Below, one piece after another: positions 27,604-37,700 of a stretch of DNA of 64,000 nt. The translations under genes and the position numbers were made by a program. Positions within the stretch are counted from its first letter, which is position 1. The number at the start of each line of letters is the position of its first letter. The notes beneath the pieces were generated by a model, which was not told the DNA's origin, did not search any database, and worked only from the letters and a program-made list of their open reading frames with translations. This DNA is from Candidatus Opimibacter skivensis. Its GTDB lineage: Bacteria > Bacteroidota > Bacteroidia > Chitinophagales > Saprospiraceae. The stretch covers positions 310,001 through 374,000 of the forward strand of contig JADKGY010000008.1 in the NCBI GenBank assembly GCA_016722045.1. The letters run 5' to 3'.

Positions 27604-28644
27604 TCAATCCAGCACCTCATACACCACGACCGGCGATGTTTTATTCTTTAATATGGATTCGCCTATTTTTCTGCAATTGAAGGACTCTTTGACTTTTTCA
27701 TAGGCCTGTTCGCTGATCACGATCTGATTTGGGGTGGCGATGGATTGTAATCGTTGAGCGATGTTCACTGCATCACCGATCACGGTATAATCCAGACGTC
27801 GGAGACTGACCGAACCGATATTGCCTGAAATCATTTCGCCGCTATTGATGCCGATGGTGACTTTGGGTGTGAAGGAAACATGCTCATGTATGGAAGGTAA
27901 TTTTTCGATTTGTTTTCTCACTGCAAGACTTGCATCAATGGCTCTGTCAAGATGATAGTCACCGCGAAAAACAGCCATGATCGCATCGCCTATAAATTTG
28001 TCCACATATCCTCCCTGTGCAATGATCTCCTTCGCCATAAGATCAAAATAACTGTTCAATAATTTTACGACCGTGTCCGGTCCTTCGTTTTCACTGATCG
28101 TCGTAAAGCTGCATATGTCGAAAAACACAACTGTAGCTTCTACCGTATCATTGGAGATCAGGGAAGTTTCAAATTCACGGGTGCTCATAAAATTCAAAAC
28201 CGTTTCGTCGACATACATGCGAAGGATATTGTTTTCTTTAATGGCCTTCATCGTATCCCGCATTTGTTTTACATGCCGGATCGTTTTTTCCATGGTGAGT
28301 TCGAGGTCTTCAAAATTGACAGGCTTGGTTATAAAATCAAAGGCGCCGCGATTCATAGCTGTGCGGATGTTTTCCATATCGCCATAAGCGGAAACAATCA
28401 CAGATTTTAGTAAACTGTTTTGTTCGTTGAGTTTGGTGAGCAATGTCAGCCCATCCATTTCGGGCATATTGATATCACTGAGAATGATATCTACATCCGT
28501 GTGGGCTAAAAGCTGCTCAAGCGCATGTTTCCCATTGCGGGCGAAAACAAATTCATAGGCGTGCTCCCTGATCTTCTGTCGAAATTTCTGTTTGATGAGC
28601 ACCTCGAGATCCGCCTCATCATCTACGACTAATATTTTGGCCAT
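27604..28644 (-). CDS. Response regulator with class III adenylate/guanylate cyclase output
   Basis: 346 residues. Receiver domain 1-120: acidic pair in VVDDEADL, phospho-Asp in DIILSDINMPEMDG, Lys in DFITKPVNF. A helical linker (120-155) leads to a class III cyclase domain (about 160-346) with metal Asp in VVFFDICSFTTIS, a second Asp in FIGDAIMAVF, and the purine/Arg region in TVIGDAVNIAQRLQS. It would make cAMP or cGMP when phosphorylated by a kinase; the base specificity was not assigned. Last gene of the five-gene minus-strand operon; its ATG overlaps the stop of the upstream receiver gene (TGATG). Confidence 0.93.
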   Translation of the reverse strand: MAKILVVDDEADLEVLIKQKFRQKIREHAYEFVFARNGKHALEQLLAHTDVDIILSDINMPEMDGLTLLTKLNEQNSLLKSVIVSAYGDMENIRTAMNRGAFDFITKPVNFEDLELTMEKTIRHVKQMRDTMKAIKENNILRMYVDETVLNFMSTREFETSLISNDTVEATVVFFDICSFTTISENEGPDTVVKLLNSYFDLMAKEIIAQGGYVDKFIGDAIMAVFRGDYHLDRAIDASLAVRKQIEKLPSIHEHVSFTPKVTIGINSGEMISGNIGSVSLRRLDYTVIGDAVNIAQRLQSIATPNQIVISEQAYEKVKESFNCRKIGESILKNKTSPVVVYEVLD

Positions 28645-29018
28645 CAGAGAATTGCTTTTAGTTTTTGTTTCAGTACATCAAATTCAACCGGCTTGGTGAG
28701 AAAATCATCCGCGCCTAAACGCATCGCGGTATCAAAATTTTCTTTATCGCCGTAAGCCGTAATCATCATCACTACGGGTGGAGGTTGATTGTATTTCTGT
28801 TTGATATGTTTCAGTAAATCCAATCCGCTCATTCCCGGCATATTGATATCGGAGAGAATCAACACGGCTTCATGTTTGTGATTTCCGAGAAATACTAATG
28901 CATCTTCCCCGGAGTAAGCAAATGCAAAATCCATTTCTCCATTCTTTATTTCTTTTCTGAAACGTTGTTCAAAGAGTACACGTACATCTGTTTCGTCATC
29001 GACCACTAGTATCTTCAT
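28644..29018 (-). CDS. Single-domain response regulator (receiver only)
   Basis: 124 residues, a lone CheY-like receiver: VVDDETDVRVLF, phospho-Asp in AVLILSDINMPGMSGLD, Thr in MMITAYGD, Lys in DDFLTKPVEF. It closely resembles the receiver of the following cyclase gene and is coupled to it by a 1-base stop/start overlap; the kinase upstream ends 16 bases before. It likely serves as a phosphate carrier or competitor between the kinases and the receiver-cyclase. Confidence 0.95.
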   Translation of the reverse strand: MKILVVDDETDVRVLFEQRFRKEIKNGEMDFAFAYSGEDALVFLGNHKHEAVLILSDINMPGMSGLDLLKHIKQKYNQPPPVVMMITAYGDKENFDTAMRLGADDFLTKPVEFDVLKQKLKAIL

Positions 29019-29034
29019 AAATTGAATGTATGAT

Positions 29035-32000
29035 TTATATCGGTAAAGTAATTATAAACTCTGCGTATTCGCCTTCTTTTGTATTTACGTTCAATTCCCC
29101 TCCATGTGCCTTAATAATATCATAGCTCAAGGATAAACCTAATCCTGTGCCTTGTCCTGTGGGCTTAGTCGTAAAGAAGGGTTGGAAGATTTTGTCAAGT
29201 ACATTTTTAGGGATGCCTGGGCCATTGTCTTTCACACTGATTTCTACTCCTGCCCCTAAATTCCCTAATGGGGACTTCCTTTTAGTTGTTACAGTCACAG
29301 TAGGTTGATAAACAATATCAGGTATTAAGAAGTCCCCTTTAGGGGATTTAGGGGCAGAAACAGCATAAAACGCATTCGTTATCAAATTCAATATCACCCT
29401 TCCGATATCCTGTGGGATAATATTGATGAAACCGATGCTCTCATCATAATCCGTTTTCATTGTGGCATTAAATGATTTGTCTTTTGCCCTCAATCCATGA
29501 TACGCTAATCGCAAATATTCATCAGCTAAAGCATTGATATCCGTGGGTTCTTTTACTCCACTGCTACTGCGACTGTGTTGTAGCATACCCTTTACAATCG
29601 CATCCGCTCGTTTACCGTGATGATTTATTTTTTCGAGATTTTGTTTGATGTCGCTTGCAATAGCTTTAGCTTCATCCAGTTCTCCTTTTGCCAGCTCATC
29701 ATTCATTTCATCAATGAGCTCACTGCTCACTTCTGAAAAATTATTGACAAAGTTCAACGGATTTTGAATTTCATGCGCGATGCCGGCGGTGAGCTCACCG
29801 AGAGAAGCCATTTTTTCGGATTGAATCAATTGCGCCTGCGTGGATTTGAGTTCGGTCAATGCATCTTCTGCACGTTTCTTTTCTGTTTGCAGATTGATCA
29901 GATCCATACGCGCCTGTTCCGCGTGCTGTTCTGCTATTTTCAGGTCATGGAAGCGGGTATAGGTCAGATTGAATACACCGGCAAATCGTTCAAGCAGAGG
30001 CAACGTTTCTTCAGGTTGTGGCTCGATTGACGAAATACCGATAAATCCGCTGGAGAAATAGGCAATGTTCTGTACTCTTCGTTTCTGTTCGAGGCCTAAG
30101 CGGAAGGGAATGTTCAGTTCGACATTGAGATAATGATAGTAATCGGAGAGTTCTTTTCCCTGCATATCGATGACCAGTGATTTTTGATGCTCCTTCCATC
30201 CCGTATACATTTTATGAAAAGAAGCTGATTTATAAATATTACCGGTAAACTGTTTGTTGACTTTGCTTCCGTCTTCATCTGTAGCCCACAATTCGATGTC
30301 ACCACTATCATCTTTAATGATCCCGATGTAGATTCGTGTTGTAGCAATACCCAGATCAATGAGTTGTCTGAAAACGACAGCAGCGGTTTCAGCCAGTTCG
30401 GTACTGGATTGCATGGCTAAAGTTCTGCTTCGTACACGCTCAAGGGTTGTTTCGATCTGCGCTTCTCTGGTCTGTGCTTCTGCCTGGGCAATGTCTATGT
30501 AGCGCCTATACGCGAATTCAAAAACATTTCGAAATCGCCTGAGGAGAATCCGTTGTTCTTCTGTAAGTGAATTGAAAGAGGATATACCTATGGCACCTAC
30601 CCCAATAGAATAAAAATAATAGGTAAGGGATTCAATGTGGTGTAGTCTTGGATCATCAACCTCTCCCTGGCTTATTCTCAAGGATATCAATTCTTTTAAA
30701 AGCGTACCTTCTATTACATCTTCTACGAATGCATCACTTGAAGCTTTCAGTTTCTGTACCTGCTGTTCAATAAACGCTTGCGCATCATAGCGCACAGGAG
30801 TAATACTTCTGCCCACATCAGGGGAATAATCATAATTGAGAAAAGATTGTTTGCCATCATCCATAATATTAATCATGGTATTTCTCAGGCCGTTGAACTC
30901 CAGTTTTTCAAGTTCTTTATAGAGGGCCTCGCAGATATCGAGTAGATCATCTGCTTTGCGCATGCCCAGCGCTACATTACGCACACGCTCAAGAGAAGCC
31001 TCGATCTTAGCTTCCCTTGCTTGTCCTTCTGCTTTTTGCAAATCATGGAAACGAGTATACGTTTGTTGGAACACTTTGCCAAAGCGCATCAATGTAGCAT
31101 TCTCCTCCTCCGAGTAAGGTATGCCCTTAAAATTTTCGATATACAACCCTACATTCTCTAACAATACCGTCGATATAGCAAGTCCAGGGCAATTGAAATA
31201 ATAGTCCCTCGCCTCCTCCGTCAATCCTGGGATCAACGTAAACAGGTCACGATAAAATTTATTTTTTTCTTCGAACGTCAGATGATTGGAAAAGAAATCT
31301 TTTCCTTTTTCTTTTGCATCATTGAAACTGTTCCAATGTGGAGAATCAAAATAGGGGATGGTGATTTGAGTGGGAATTTCGCGCTGGTCAGCCAGCCAAA
31401 TATGCATATCCTCTCTGGCTTTATAATCCATGATAAAGCCCGTATGTTCTGTCAGGATATTTAATTGACCGAATTGATCATATACAACCTGGATCACTTC
31501 CTTGAGTTCTTCACTTTTTTGCATGCCCATGGTTCTGCTTCTCACTCTTTCCAATGCCGCTTCTGTCTTGGCTTCTCTGGCTTGAGCTTCGGCCATTTTT
31601 AAATCAAGGAAACGCCTGTAGATAAGTCCGAATACTTTTGCAAACCGAACGATGAGATTGCATTCGTCTTCTGTTAAAGGTTGATGAGTGACAACATTGA
31701 GTGATCCTTCTGCGAAAAAAAATACGTTGAAAGATTCACGGGGATTCAATTCTTTTTTTTCAGGGTAAGAAAGTATGGAGGACAATTTTTTATAATAGTC
31801 CCTGAGGTCATTGCCTGTCAATTCATGCGTGTAATATGGAGCATTCTTTGTCCATGCTGTATAATAACCCTCAAAAAAAGGATGCGCATTTCTCGGGACT
31901 ATCCCAAGAATTTTTATGTCGTTGTGTTCAACGGACTGAGATGACCAGATCTTTATGGTTTCATTTACGCCATCAATAGTGGCTACACCTGTCCGAATGG

Positions 32001-32670
32001 GTTCAATGCCGAGTGAATTCAATTCTTTTAAAAGTACAGATGATGCATCTACCAGTTCCTCGCTGCTTTGCATGACCATGGATCTGGTGCGGACTCTTTC
32101 AAGAGATGCTTCAATTTCTAACTCCCGGTTTTTAGTTTCTAAATGTGCTTGCGCAGTTTTGAGTGCAACAAGTGATTGATTTAATTCCAATGTCCTTTGG
32201 TATACCTCCTGCTCCAGTTCTTTATTTTTAATGATGGTCACCTCATTCGTCATATATTCCCCATCCTTCAGCCTGTAATCCGGATTTGAACCATGAACAT
32301 GAGCGATCCACCAACTACCATTTTCATATCTGAGTATAGTGGTATTCCGAAGAAGCTCCTTTGTTTCCTCACCATTAATATTTTGAATCCAGACAGATTC
32401 GCTTTCTACCCATGCTACATCACCAGCAACGGTAACATAAGTCCATAAAAACTCAATATTAAATTTATGCGGATACTGTTCCACCCCCTTTTGATTCATG
32501 AGCCTGTATTCTGTTTTGTTCACGGCTCTTTCATGTAATCCCGTACCGATAAAAGTCGCATCATCCAGGCACATTGAAAACCGAAGTTCAAGATCCCTGT
32601 CGGCATAGGACTGCCAGAACACCTGGTGTGTATTCAGGACATCTTCTTCGTTCTTACTTTTCGTAGTCAT
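29035..32670 (-). CDS. Soluble multi-module histidine kinase (SnoaL-like + four repeat modules)
   Basis: 1211 residues, no signal peptide or membrane helix. Residues 1-145 look like a SnoaL/NTF2-like domain (FWQSYADRDLELRFSMCLDD; LRNTTILRYENGSWWIAHVH). A coiled coil follows, then four modules of about 185 residues starting near 187, 371, 560 and 740, each opened by a LERVRxxxxxM helix (ASLERVRTRSMVMQSSEEL, AALERVRSRTMGMQKSEEL) and containing a GAF-like domain. The H box is at about 965 (GIAHEIQNPLNFVNNFSEV), and the ATPase has NLITNAFYAV, DNGPGIP and GTGLGLSLSYDI. The ATPase carries two peptide insertions made by palindromic elements (APKSPKGDF and KSPLGNLGAG). Operon with two other kinases and two receivers. 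Confidence 0.93.
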   Translation of the reverse strand: MTTKSKNEEDVLNTHQVFWQSYADRDLELRFSMCLDDATFIGTGLHERAVNKTEYRLMNQKGVEQYPHKFNIEFLWTYVTVAGDVAWVESESVWIQNINGEETKELLRNTTILRYENGSWWIAHVHGSNPDYRLKDGEYMTNEVTIIKNKELEQEVYQRTLELNQSLVALKTAQAHLETKNRELEIEASLERVRTRSMVMQSSEELVDASSVLLKELNSLGIEPIRTGVATIDGVNETIKIWSSQSVEHNDIKILGIVPRNAHPFFEGYYTAWTKNAPYYTHELTGNDLRDYYKKLSSILSYPEKKELNPRESFNVFFFAEGSLNVVTHQPLTEDECNLIVRFAKVFGLIYRRFLDLKMAEAQAREAKTEAALERVRSRTMGMQKSEELKEVIQVVYDQFGQLNILTEHTGFIMDYKAREDMHIWLADQREIPTQITIPYFDSPHWNSFNDAKEKGKDFFSNHLTFEEKNKFYRDLFTLIPGLTEEARDYYFNCPGLAISTVLLENVGLYIENFKGIPYSEEENATLMRFGKVFQQTYTRFHDLQKAEGQAREAKIEASLERVRNVALGMRKADDLLDICEALYKELEKLEFNGLRNTMINIMDDGKQSFLNYDYSPDVGRSITPVRYDAQAFIEQQVQKLKASSDAFVEDVIEGTLLKELISLRISQGEVDDPRLHHIESLTYYFYSIGVGAIGISSFNSLTEEQRILLRRFRNVFEFAYRRYIDIAQAEAQTREAQIETTLERVRSRTLAMQSSTELAETAAVVFRQLIDLGIATTRIYIGIIKDDSGDIELWATDEDGSKVNKQFTGNIYKSASFHKMYTGWKEHQKSLVIDMQGKELSDYYHYLNVELNIPFRLGLEQKRRVQNIAYFSSGFIGISSIEPQPEETLPLLERFAGVFNLTYTRFHDLKIAEQHAEQARMDLINLQTEKKRAEDALTELKSTQAQLIQSEKMASLGELTAGIAHEIQNPLNFVNNFSEVSSELIDEMNDELAKGELDEAKAIASDIKQNLEKINHHGKRADAIVKGMLQHSRSSSGVKEPTDINALADEYLRLAYHGLRAKDKSFNATMKTDYDESIGFINIIPQDIGRVILNLITNAFYAVSAPKSPKGDFLIPDIVYQPTVTVTTKRKSPLGNLGAGVEISVKDNGPGIPKNVLDKIFQPFFTTKPTGQGTGLGLSLSYDIIKAHGGELNVNTKEGEYAEFIITLPI
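29251..29280 (-). repeat. Palindromic element copy 1, inside kinase ATPase domain
   Basis: TGCCCCTAAATTCCCTAATG followed by GGGACTTCCT; read on the coding (minus) strand it encodes RKSPLGNLGAG. It sits in a beta hairpin of the ATPase domain, between VTVTTKR and VEISVKDNG. A diverged copy of the CCCCTTTAGGGG element, in opposite orientation to copy 2, 50 bases away. Confidence 0.8.
29328..29356 (+). repeat. Palindromic element copy 2, inside the same kinase gene
   Basis: AAGAAGTCCCCTTTAGGGGA then TTTAGGGGC; the minus-strand reading is APKSPKGDF. It lies between the N-box helix (NAFYAVS) and the next beta strand (PTVTVTT). Identical in its core to the intergenic copies at 61151 and 61261. Confidence 0.85.
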
Positions 32671-32704
32671 TTCGTCAATACAGCTTTTGATGTATCCATA
32701 TTAT

Positions 32705-34711
32705 TTATGCAGGCAACTGAATGATAAACGTCGTGCCTTCCCCTTCCTTCGTTTCCACTTTCAACTCCCCTCCATGTGCTTTCACGATATCATAGCTCAA
32801 TGATAAACCTAATCCGGTCCCTTGACCTGTTGGTTTGGTGGTGAAGAAAGGTTGAAATATTTTATCTAATACTTTAGAAGGTATCCCATTGCCATTGTCT
32901 TTGACGATTATCTCTACCCCTAAATCCCCTAAAGGGGAGTTCCATTTTCTTGTTGTAAGAATGACCGTCGGTTCATAACCAACTTTGGATGACTGCAAGC
33001 CCCCTTCAGGGGGTGGGGGGCAAACAGCATAAAAAGCATTCGTAATTAAATTCAGGATCACTCTGCCAATATCCTGGGGTACAATATTGATAAGCCCTAT
33101 ATTCTCGTCATACTCCGTTTTCATCGACGCATTGAATGATTTGTCCTTTGCCCTTAATCCGTGGTAGGCTAACCGTAAGTATTCATCGGCCAACGCATTT
33201 ATGTCTGTTGGCTCTTTTACACCATTGCTGCTGCGGCTATGTTGTAACATCCCTTTGACTATGGAATCGGCGCGTTTACCATGAAACATTATTTTTTCTT
33301 CATTATCTGTTACATTTTTTGCAATTGCTTTTACTTCATCATAATTTCCTTTATCCAGTTCTTCATTCATCTCCGTGAGCAACTCTTTGTTTACTTCCGA
33401 AAAATTATTGACAAAGTTCAACGGGTTTTGAATTTCATGAGCGATACCGGCGGTGAGTTCGCCGAGGGAGGCCATCTTTTCGGATTGGATAAGTTGTGAT
33501 TGCGTTGATTTGAGTTGTGATAAGGCACTTTGAATTTCTTCTTTCTGCCGGTGGAGCAGAAAATTTGCTTTTTGTTTTTGTTTATTATTCCGAAATAGAA
33601 TTAAAGCGATGAGCAATATAGTCGTCAGCACACCCAGCAGAATATTGGTTTTAATTTTATTTTGGTATTTGCTTTTCTCAGTGGCTAGTTCCTGTTGTCG
33701 CTGATCCTCTTCAAAGGTCATCATCTGCAACTGCTGATTGGCCCGGGCGCTGAATAAACTATCATTCGCTGCACGATATATTTTTAGGTATTTAAGTGTG
33801 CTGTCCGCATTGCTATTTTCGTAGATGTCGGTCAACAGTTTGGACGGCTTCATGCTTAAAAAAACGAAGACGCTGTTTTTGACAGTAGTTATTGCTCTCT
33901 TGGCAAAATAGGCGCTGGAATCCGGCTGATGATTTCTTAGATAATGTTCTGCGAGGGCTTCATAAATTAAATTCTTGAACCGGATAGATTGGCTTTCATC
34001 GGCTGCAGTGAGTGCCTCTGAAAAAGTATGCATAGTCTCCGCGTTGTTTCCCCTTTTGCTAAATGCGCTGGCTATATTCATCAGGATATAAGGCTGGTTT
34101 CGGATCACATTCAGCTGTATAGATTTATCATAGGCTTGTTTGGAGTAATAAAGAGAGGAATCGATCTGATTCATGGCAAGATATATAGCGCCCAGGTTCA
34201 TCATGGGCCAAATAATTGTTTCCTCATTTTTCCCCAACAATGCATTATCTCTGGCAGTTTGATAAAGACGCAGGGCCTTCTCATTTTCTTCACGGTCTTT
34301 GTAAATATGCCCCATTTGATTTTGTGCAATAGCGAGCAAGGCTTTGTTCCCTGTTTTTTCAGATAGGGCTACAGCCTTGTGGTGACACTCCAATCCTTTG
34401 ATATAATTGCCTGTCAGGCGGTATCCCTGACCATAAAAACTCCATGAAGAAGCTTCGGTAATCTGGCTGTGTGTTTTTTGTGCGCTGAGTGAGAGCTTTT
34501 GAGCCGTTTCAATCACCATGAGTGGATATGATTCTACTTTGGTGTTATAGAGATTCAGGATATATCTCACCTGACTGTCTTCATCTTTGGTCTGTCCGAT
34601 TAATTGCATTAAAGAGTCAACAGAATACCTGATTTTCTCCATCGGGACGTCCTGCGCAAAAGCAGGTTGAAGACCTATAAAAAAACAAAAGAAAATGGTA
34701 ATTCTTTTCAT
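32705..34711 (-). CDS. TPR sensor histidine kinase
   Basis: 668 residues. Signal peptide ending AFAQ; periplasmic TPR repeats about 40-330 (AQNQMGHIYKDREENEKALR; MMNLGAIYLAMNQIDSSLYY); membrane helix about 353-370 (ILLGVLTTILLIALILF); linker QLKSTQSQLIQSEKMASLGE; H box near 424 (GIAHEIQNPLNFVNNFSEV); ATPase to the C-terminus (DNGNGIP, GTGLGLSLSYDIVKAHGG). The kinase core is almost the same as in both neighbouring kinases, so they are recent paralogues with different sensors. Two palindromic elements encode CPPPPEGGLQ and NSPLGDLG within the ATPase. It starts 8 bases after the stop of the upstream kinase. Confidence 0.94.
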   Translation of the reverse strand: MKRITIFFCFFIGLQPAFAQDVPMEKIRYSVDSLMQLIGQTKDEDSQVRYILNLYNTKVESYPLMVIETAQKLSLSAQKTHSQITEASSWSFYGQGYRLTGNYIKGLECHHKAVALSEKTGNKALLAIAQNQMGHIYKDREENEKALRLYQTARDNALLGKNEETIIWPMMNLGAIYLAMNQIDSSLYYSKQAYDKSIQLNVIRNQPYILMNIASAFSKRGNNAETMHTFSEALTAADESQSIRFKNLIYEALAEHYLRNHQPDSSAYFAKRAITTVKNSVFVFLSMKPSKLLTDIYENSNADSTLKYLKIYRAANDSLFSARANQQLQMMTFEEDQRQQELATEKSKYQNKIKTNILLGVLTTILLIALILFRNNKQKQKANFLLHRQKEEIQSALSQLKSTQSQLIQSEKMASLGELTAGIAHEIQNPLNFVNNFSEVNKELLTEMNEELDKGNYDEVKAIAKNVTDNEEKIMFHGKRADSIVKGMLQHSRSSNGVKEPTDINALADEYLRLAYHGLRAKDKSFNASMKTEYDENIGLINIVPQDIGRVILNLITNAFYAVCPPPPEGGLQSSKVGYEPTVILTTRKWNSPLGDLGVEIIVKDNGNGIPSKVLDKIFQPFFTTKPTGQGTGLGLSLSYDIVKAHGGELKVETKEGEGTTFIIQLPA
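32916..32940 (-). repeat. Palindromic element copy 3, inside second kinase
   Basis: ACCCCTAAATCCCCTAAAGG then GGAGT; coding-strand reading NSPLGDLGV. Same hairpin of the ATPase domain as copy 1 in the neighbouring kinase. Confidence 0.85.
32996..33021 (+). repeat. Palindromic element copy 4 (variant), inside second kinase
   Basis: AAGCCCCCTTCAGGGGGTGG then GGGGC, a GC-richer variant of the element. Coding-strand reading CPPPPEGGLQ. Same position, between NAFYAV and the next strand, as copy 2 in the neighbouring kinase, and in opposite orientation to copy 3. Confidence 0.7.
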
Positions 34712-34719
34712 GGGTTTAA

Positions 34720-37700
34720 TTACATGGGTAACTGAATAATAAACTCCGTTCCTTCTCCTTCTTTCGTATCCACTTTCAATTCGCCGCCATGCGCTTTCAC
34801 AATATCATAGCTCATGCTTAAGCCTAGTCCTGTTCCTTGCCCGGATGGTTTTGTAGTGAAGAAAGGCTGGAAGATTTTGTCCAATACTCTTTCAGGTATA
34901 CCATTACCGTTGTCAGCAACGCAGATCTCTACTTTATCATTTATTTTTTTTGTACTTACTGTTACAGTAGGTTCGTATCCGGTCGATTGCTCCTTTTTCT
35001 TTTCGGCAACAACATAAAATGCATTTGTAATCAGATTGAGGATCACCCTCCCGATATCCTGGGGTGCGATATTCATCATTCCGATCGTCTCATCAAAATC
35101 CATTTTCATCTTTGCATTAAATGTCTTGTCTTTTGCACGCAGACCATGATACGCAAGCCTAAGATATTCATCAGCTAATGCATTGATATCCGTTGGTTCT
35201 TTTACGCCACTGCTGTTGCGACTGTGTTGAAGCATTCCCTTTACAATCGCATCTGCACGTTTACCATGATGTGTTATTTTTTTATTGTTCTCTTTGATAT
35301 TGTCTGCCACTTTCAAGGCCTCTTCCGGCTTACCCGATTTTAATTCTTCGTGCATTTCATCGATTAGCTCCGCATTGACTTCCGAAAAATTATTTATAAA
35401 ATTCAACGGGTTTTGAATTTCATGCGCGATGCCTGCGGTCAGCTCACCCAGTGAAGCCATTTTTTCGGACTGGATCAATTGAGCTTGTGTTGTCTTTAAT
35501 TCGTTGTATGCCTTTTCAACTTCCTTCGCCTGCGCTAATTCACGGTCTTTGGTTCGTTCATGTTCTGCTTTCAGCCATATTCGTTTTTGAAAACGATATC
35601 CAAATAATGCAAGGGTGATAAATAGCAGCCCGTATACTATATAAGCCCACCAAGTGCTCCACCAGGGTGGTGTGATGATGATATCCACACTTCTTGTTGC
35701 CCATTTTTCCCTGTTCAGATCTGAGGCTTTCAACATGAACTTGTACTTTCCGGGAGATACTGAATAATAAAGTGCCTGACCTTCCACACCAGCATGATGC
35801 CATTCATTGTCGTAGCCCTCAAGTTTGTAGTAAATGACCTTGTTCTCCGGATCACCAAAATTGATCATTGAAAAACCAATGGAGAATGCATTTTGATTAT
35901 AATTAAAATGGATCTCTTTTGTGGTCTCCATAGGCTGTTGTATGGGACTCTTTTCTCCCGGGTCAACAATTTTTCCATTGAGCCAAAGATTGGTCAATTG
36001 AACCTCCAGGGAAGAAGAAGGAATTTTAAGCTTATCCGGATAAAACGCATAATATCCTGCATAGGTCCCGAAATACAATCTACCATCATGACTATTTACT
36101 GCACATCCTGTGGATAACGTACTTCCAATGATGCCATTGGTTCTTCCGAACCTGACAACATTTTTTCTGGAAGCATCCAATCTGAATATTCCATCTTTGG
36201 CACCTATCCAAAGATTATGATTGTTGTCTTCAGTGAAGCTTGAGATATTGGTTATATTATTCACCTCATTTAATGATGCAGGAAATAAAAATTGATCTTT
36301 AGCCCGATCATACCTGAATAGGCCCTGTACGGCTCCAAGCCAGAAGACACCCTCTGCGTCTCTGAATAAATCAATGACATCTATACCAGCCAGATATCGT
36401 TTGCATTTTCCGGTTTTTGTATTCATCCGGTTGACACCACCTCCTTCGACCGTTCCGATCCACAAGTCACCACTATCATCCGGAATGACACAAAGAACAA
36501 CATCGTCACTCAGACTTAATGTATCTGCTTCAATATGTTTATAACGAATAAATTTTTCTGTCTTCCGGTCAAACCGGTTGATACCACCGCCATACGTGCC
36601 AACCCACAGGTTGAAATCCTGATCTTCACACATCATGCTTGTGGCATTGTAGCTTAGACTTTCATCATTCTTAGGATCATTATAAAAACGCCTGAATGAC
36701 CGGACAGCGGGATCAAAACGCGTGAGTCCATTTGCACTGCTGATCCAAATGATGCCATCTTTATCCCTTAACAGTTGGTTTGTGTAATCACTGCTCAGGC
36801 TATTTTGATCCTGAGCATTGTATACATACTGTTCAGTGATTCCGATATTTCGTTTTGCCAGGATAAGTCCATGTGAAGTGGCCAGCCAGAATAAATTTGT
36901 ATCATCTACCATTACATCTGAAACAGACAAGCCTTCCATTGTAATATGTTGTATATAATTTTGGTACAACTCCACCTTGAATAAGCTGGCTTCCTGGGTA
37001 CTGATCCAAAGCAAACCATCAGAGGAGGCATGAGCACACCATCCGGAGTTATCTTTGAAACCGCTTGATGTATTTGTTTTTGCATTGAAAAAAGTATTCG
37101 TGAGTGTCGCAGGATCATAGCGAGACACACCACCGGTCAATGTACCAATCCACAATGCGCCTTCCGCATCTTCCGTGATAAAAGTGATATGATCATAATT
37201 GCCTGAGACAGGAGAGCGATATGGTTTTGTCATGTCAGGATGATCGGAAGGATATCGTTCAAACATGCCCGTCTTTCTATCCATACGATGTAATCCATCG
37301 CCTCTTGTCCCTATCCAGAAATTGCCCCGGCTATCTTCAAATATGGCCCTGACTTTATTGTCCACCAGTGAATGTGGATTTGCCGGATCATGCATAAAGC
37401 GCGTAAAAGATTTGTTTTCACGATCAAACCGATTGAGTCCACCTTCTTCATTCAAGTCCCACGCCAACCCGGTACCTATCCACAGCGTGCCTTCATGATC
37501 TTCGTAAACAGCTCGGATTCGATTATGGCTAAGACTGGTAGGATCATCAGCTTTGTGGCTGAAGTGTGTGAAAATTCCTGTCTTCGGATCAAATAGATCA
37601 AGACCAGCGTAAGTACCGATCCAGAATTTCCCCAGGTGATCGATAAGCAAAGAAGTAATGGTATCATTCGCCAGGCTCCTTGAATCTTCAGCTATGTGTG

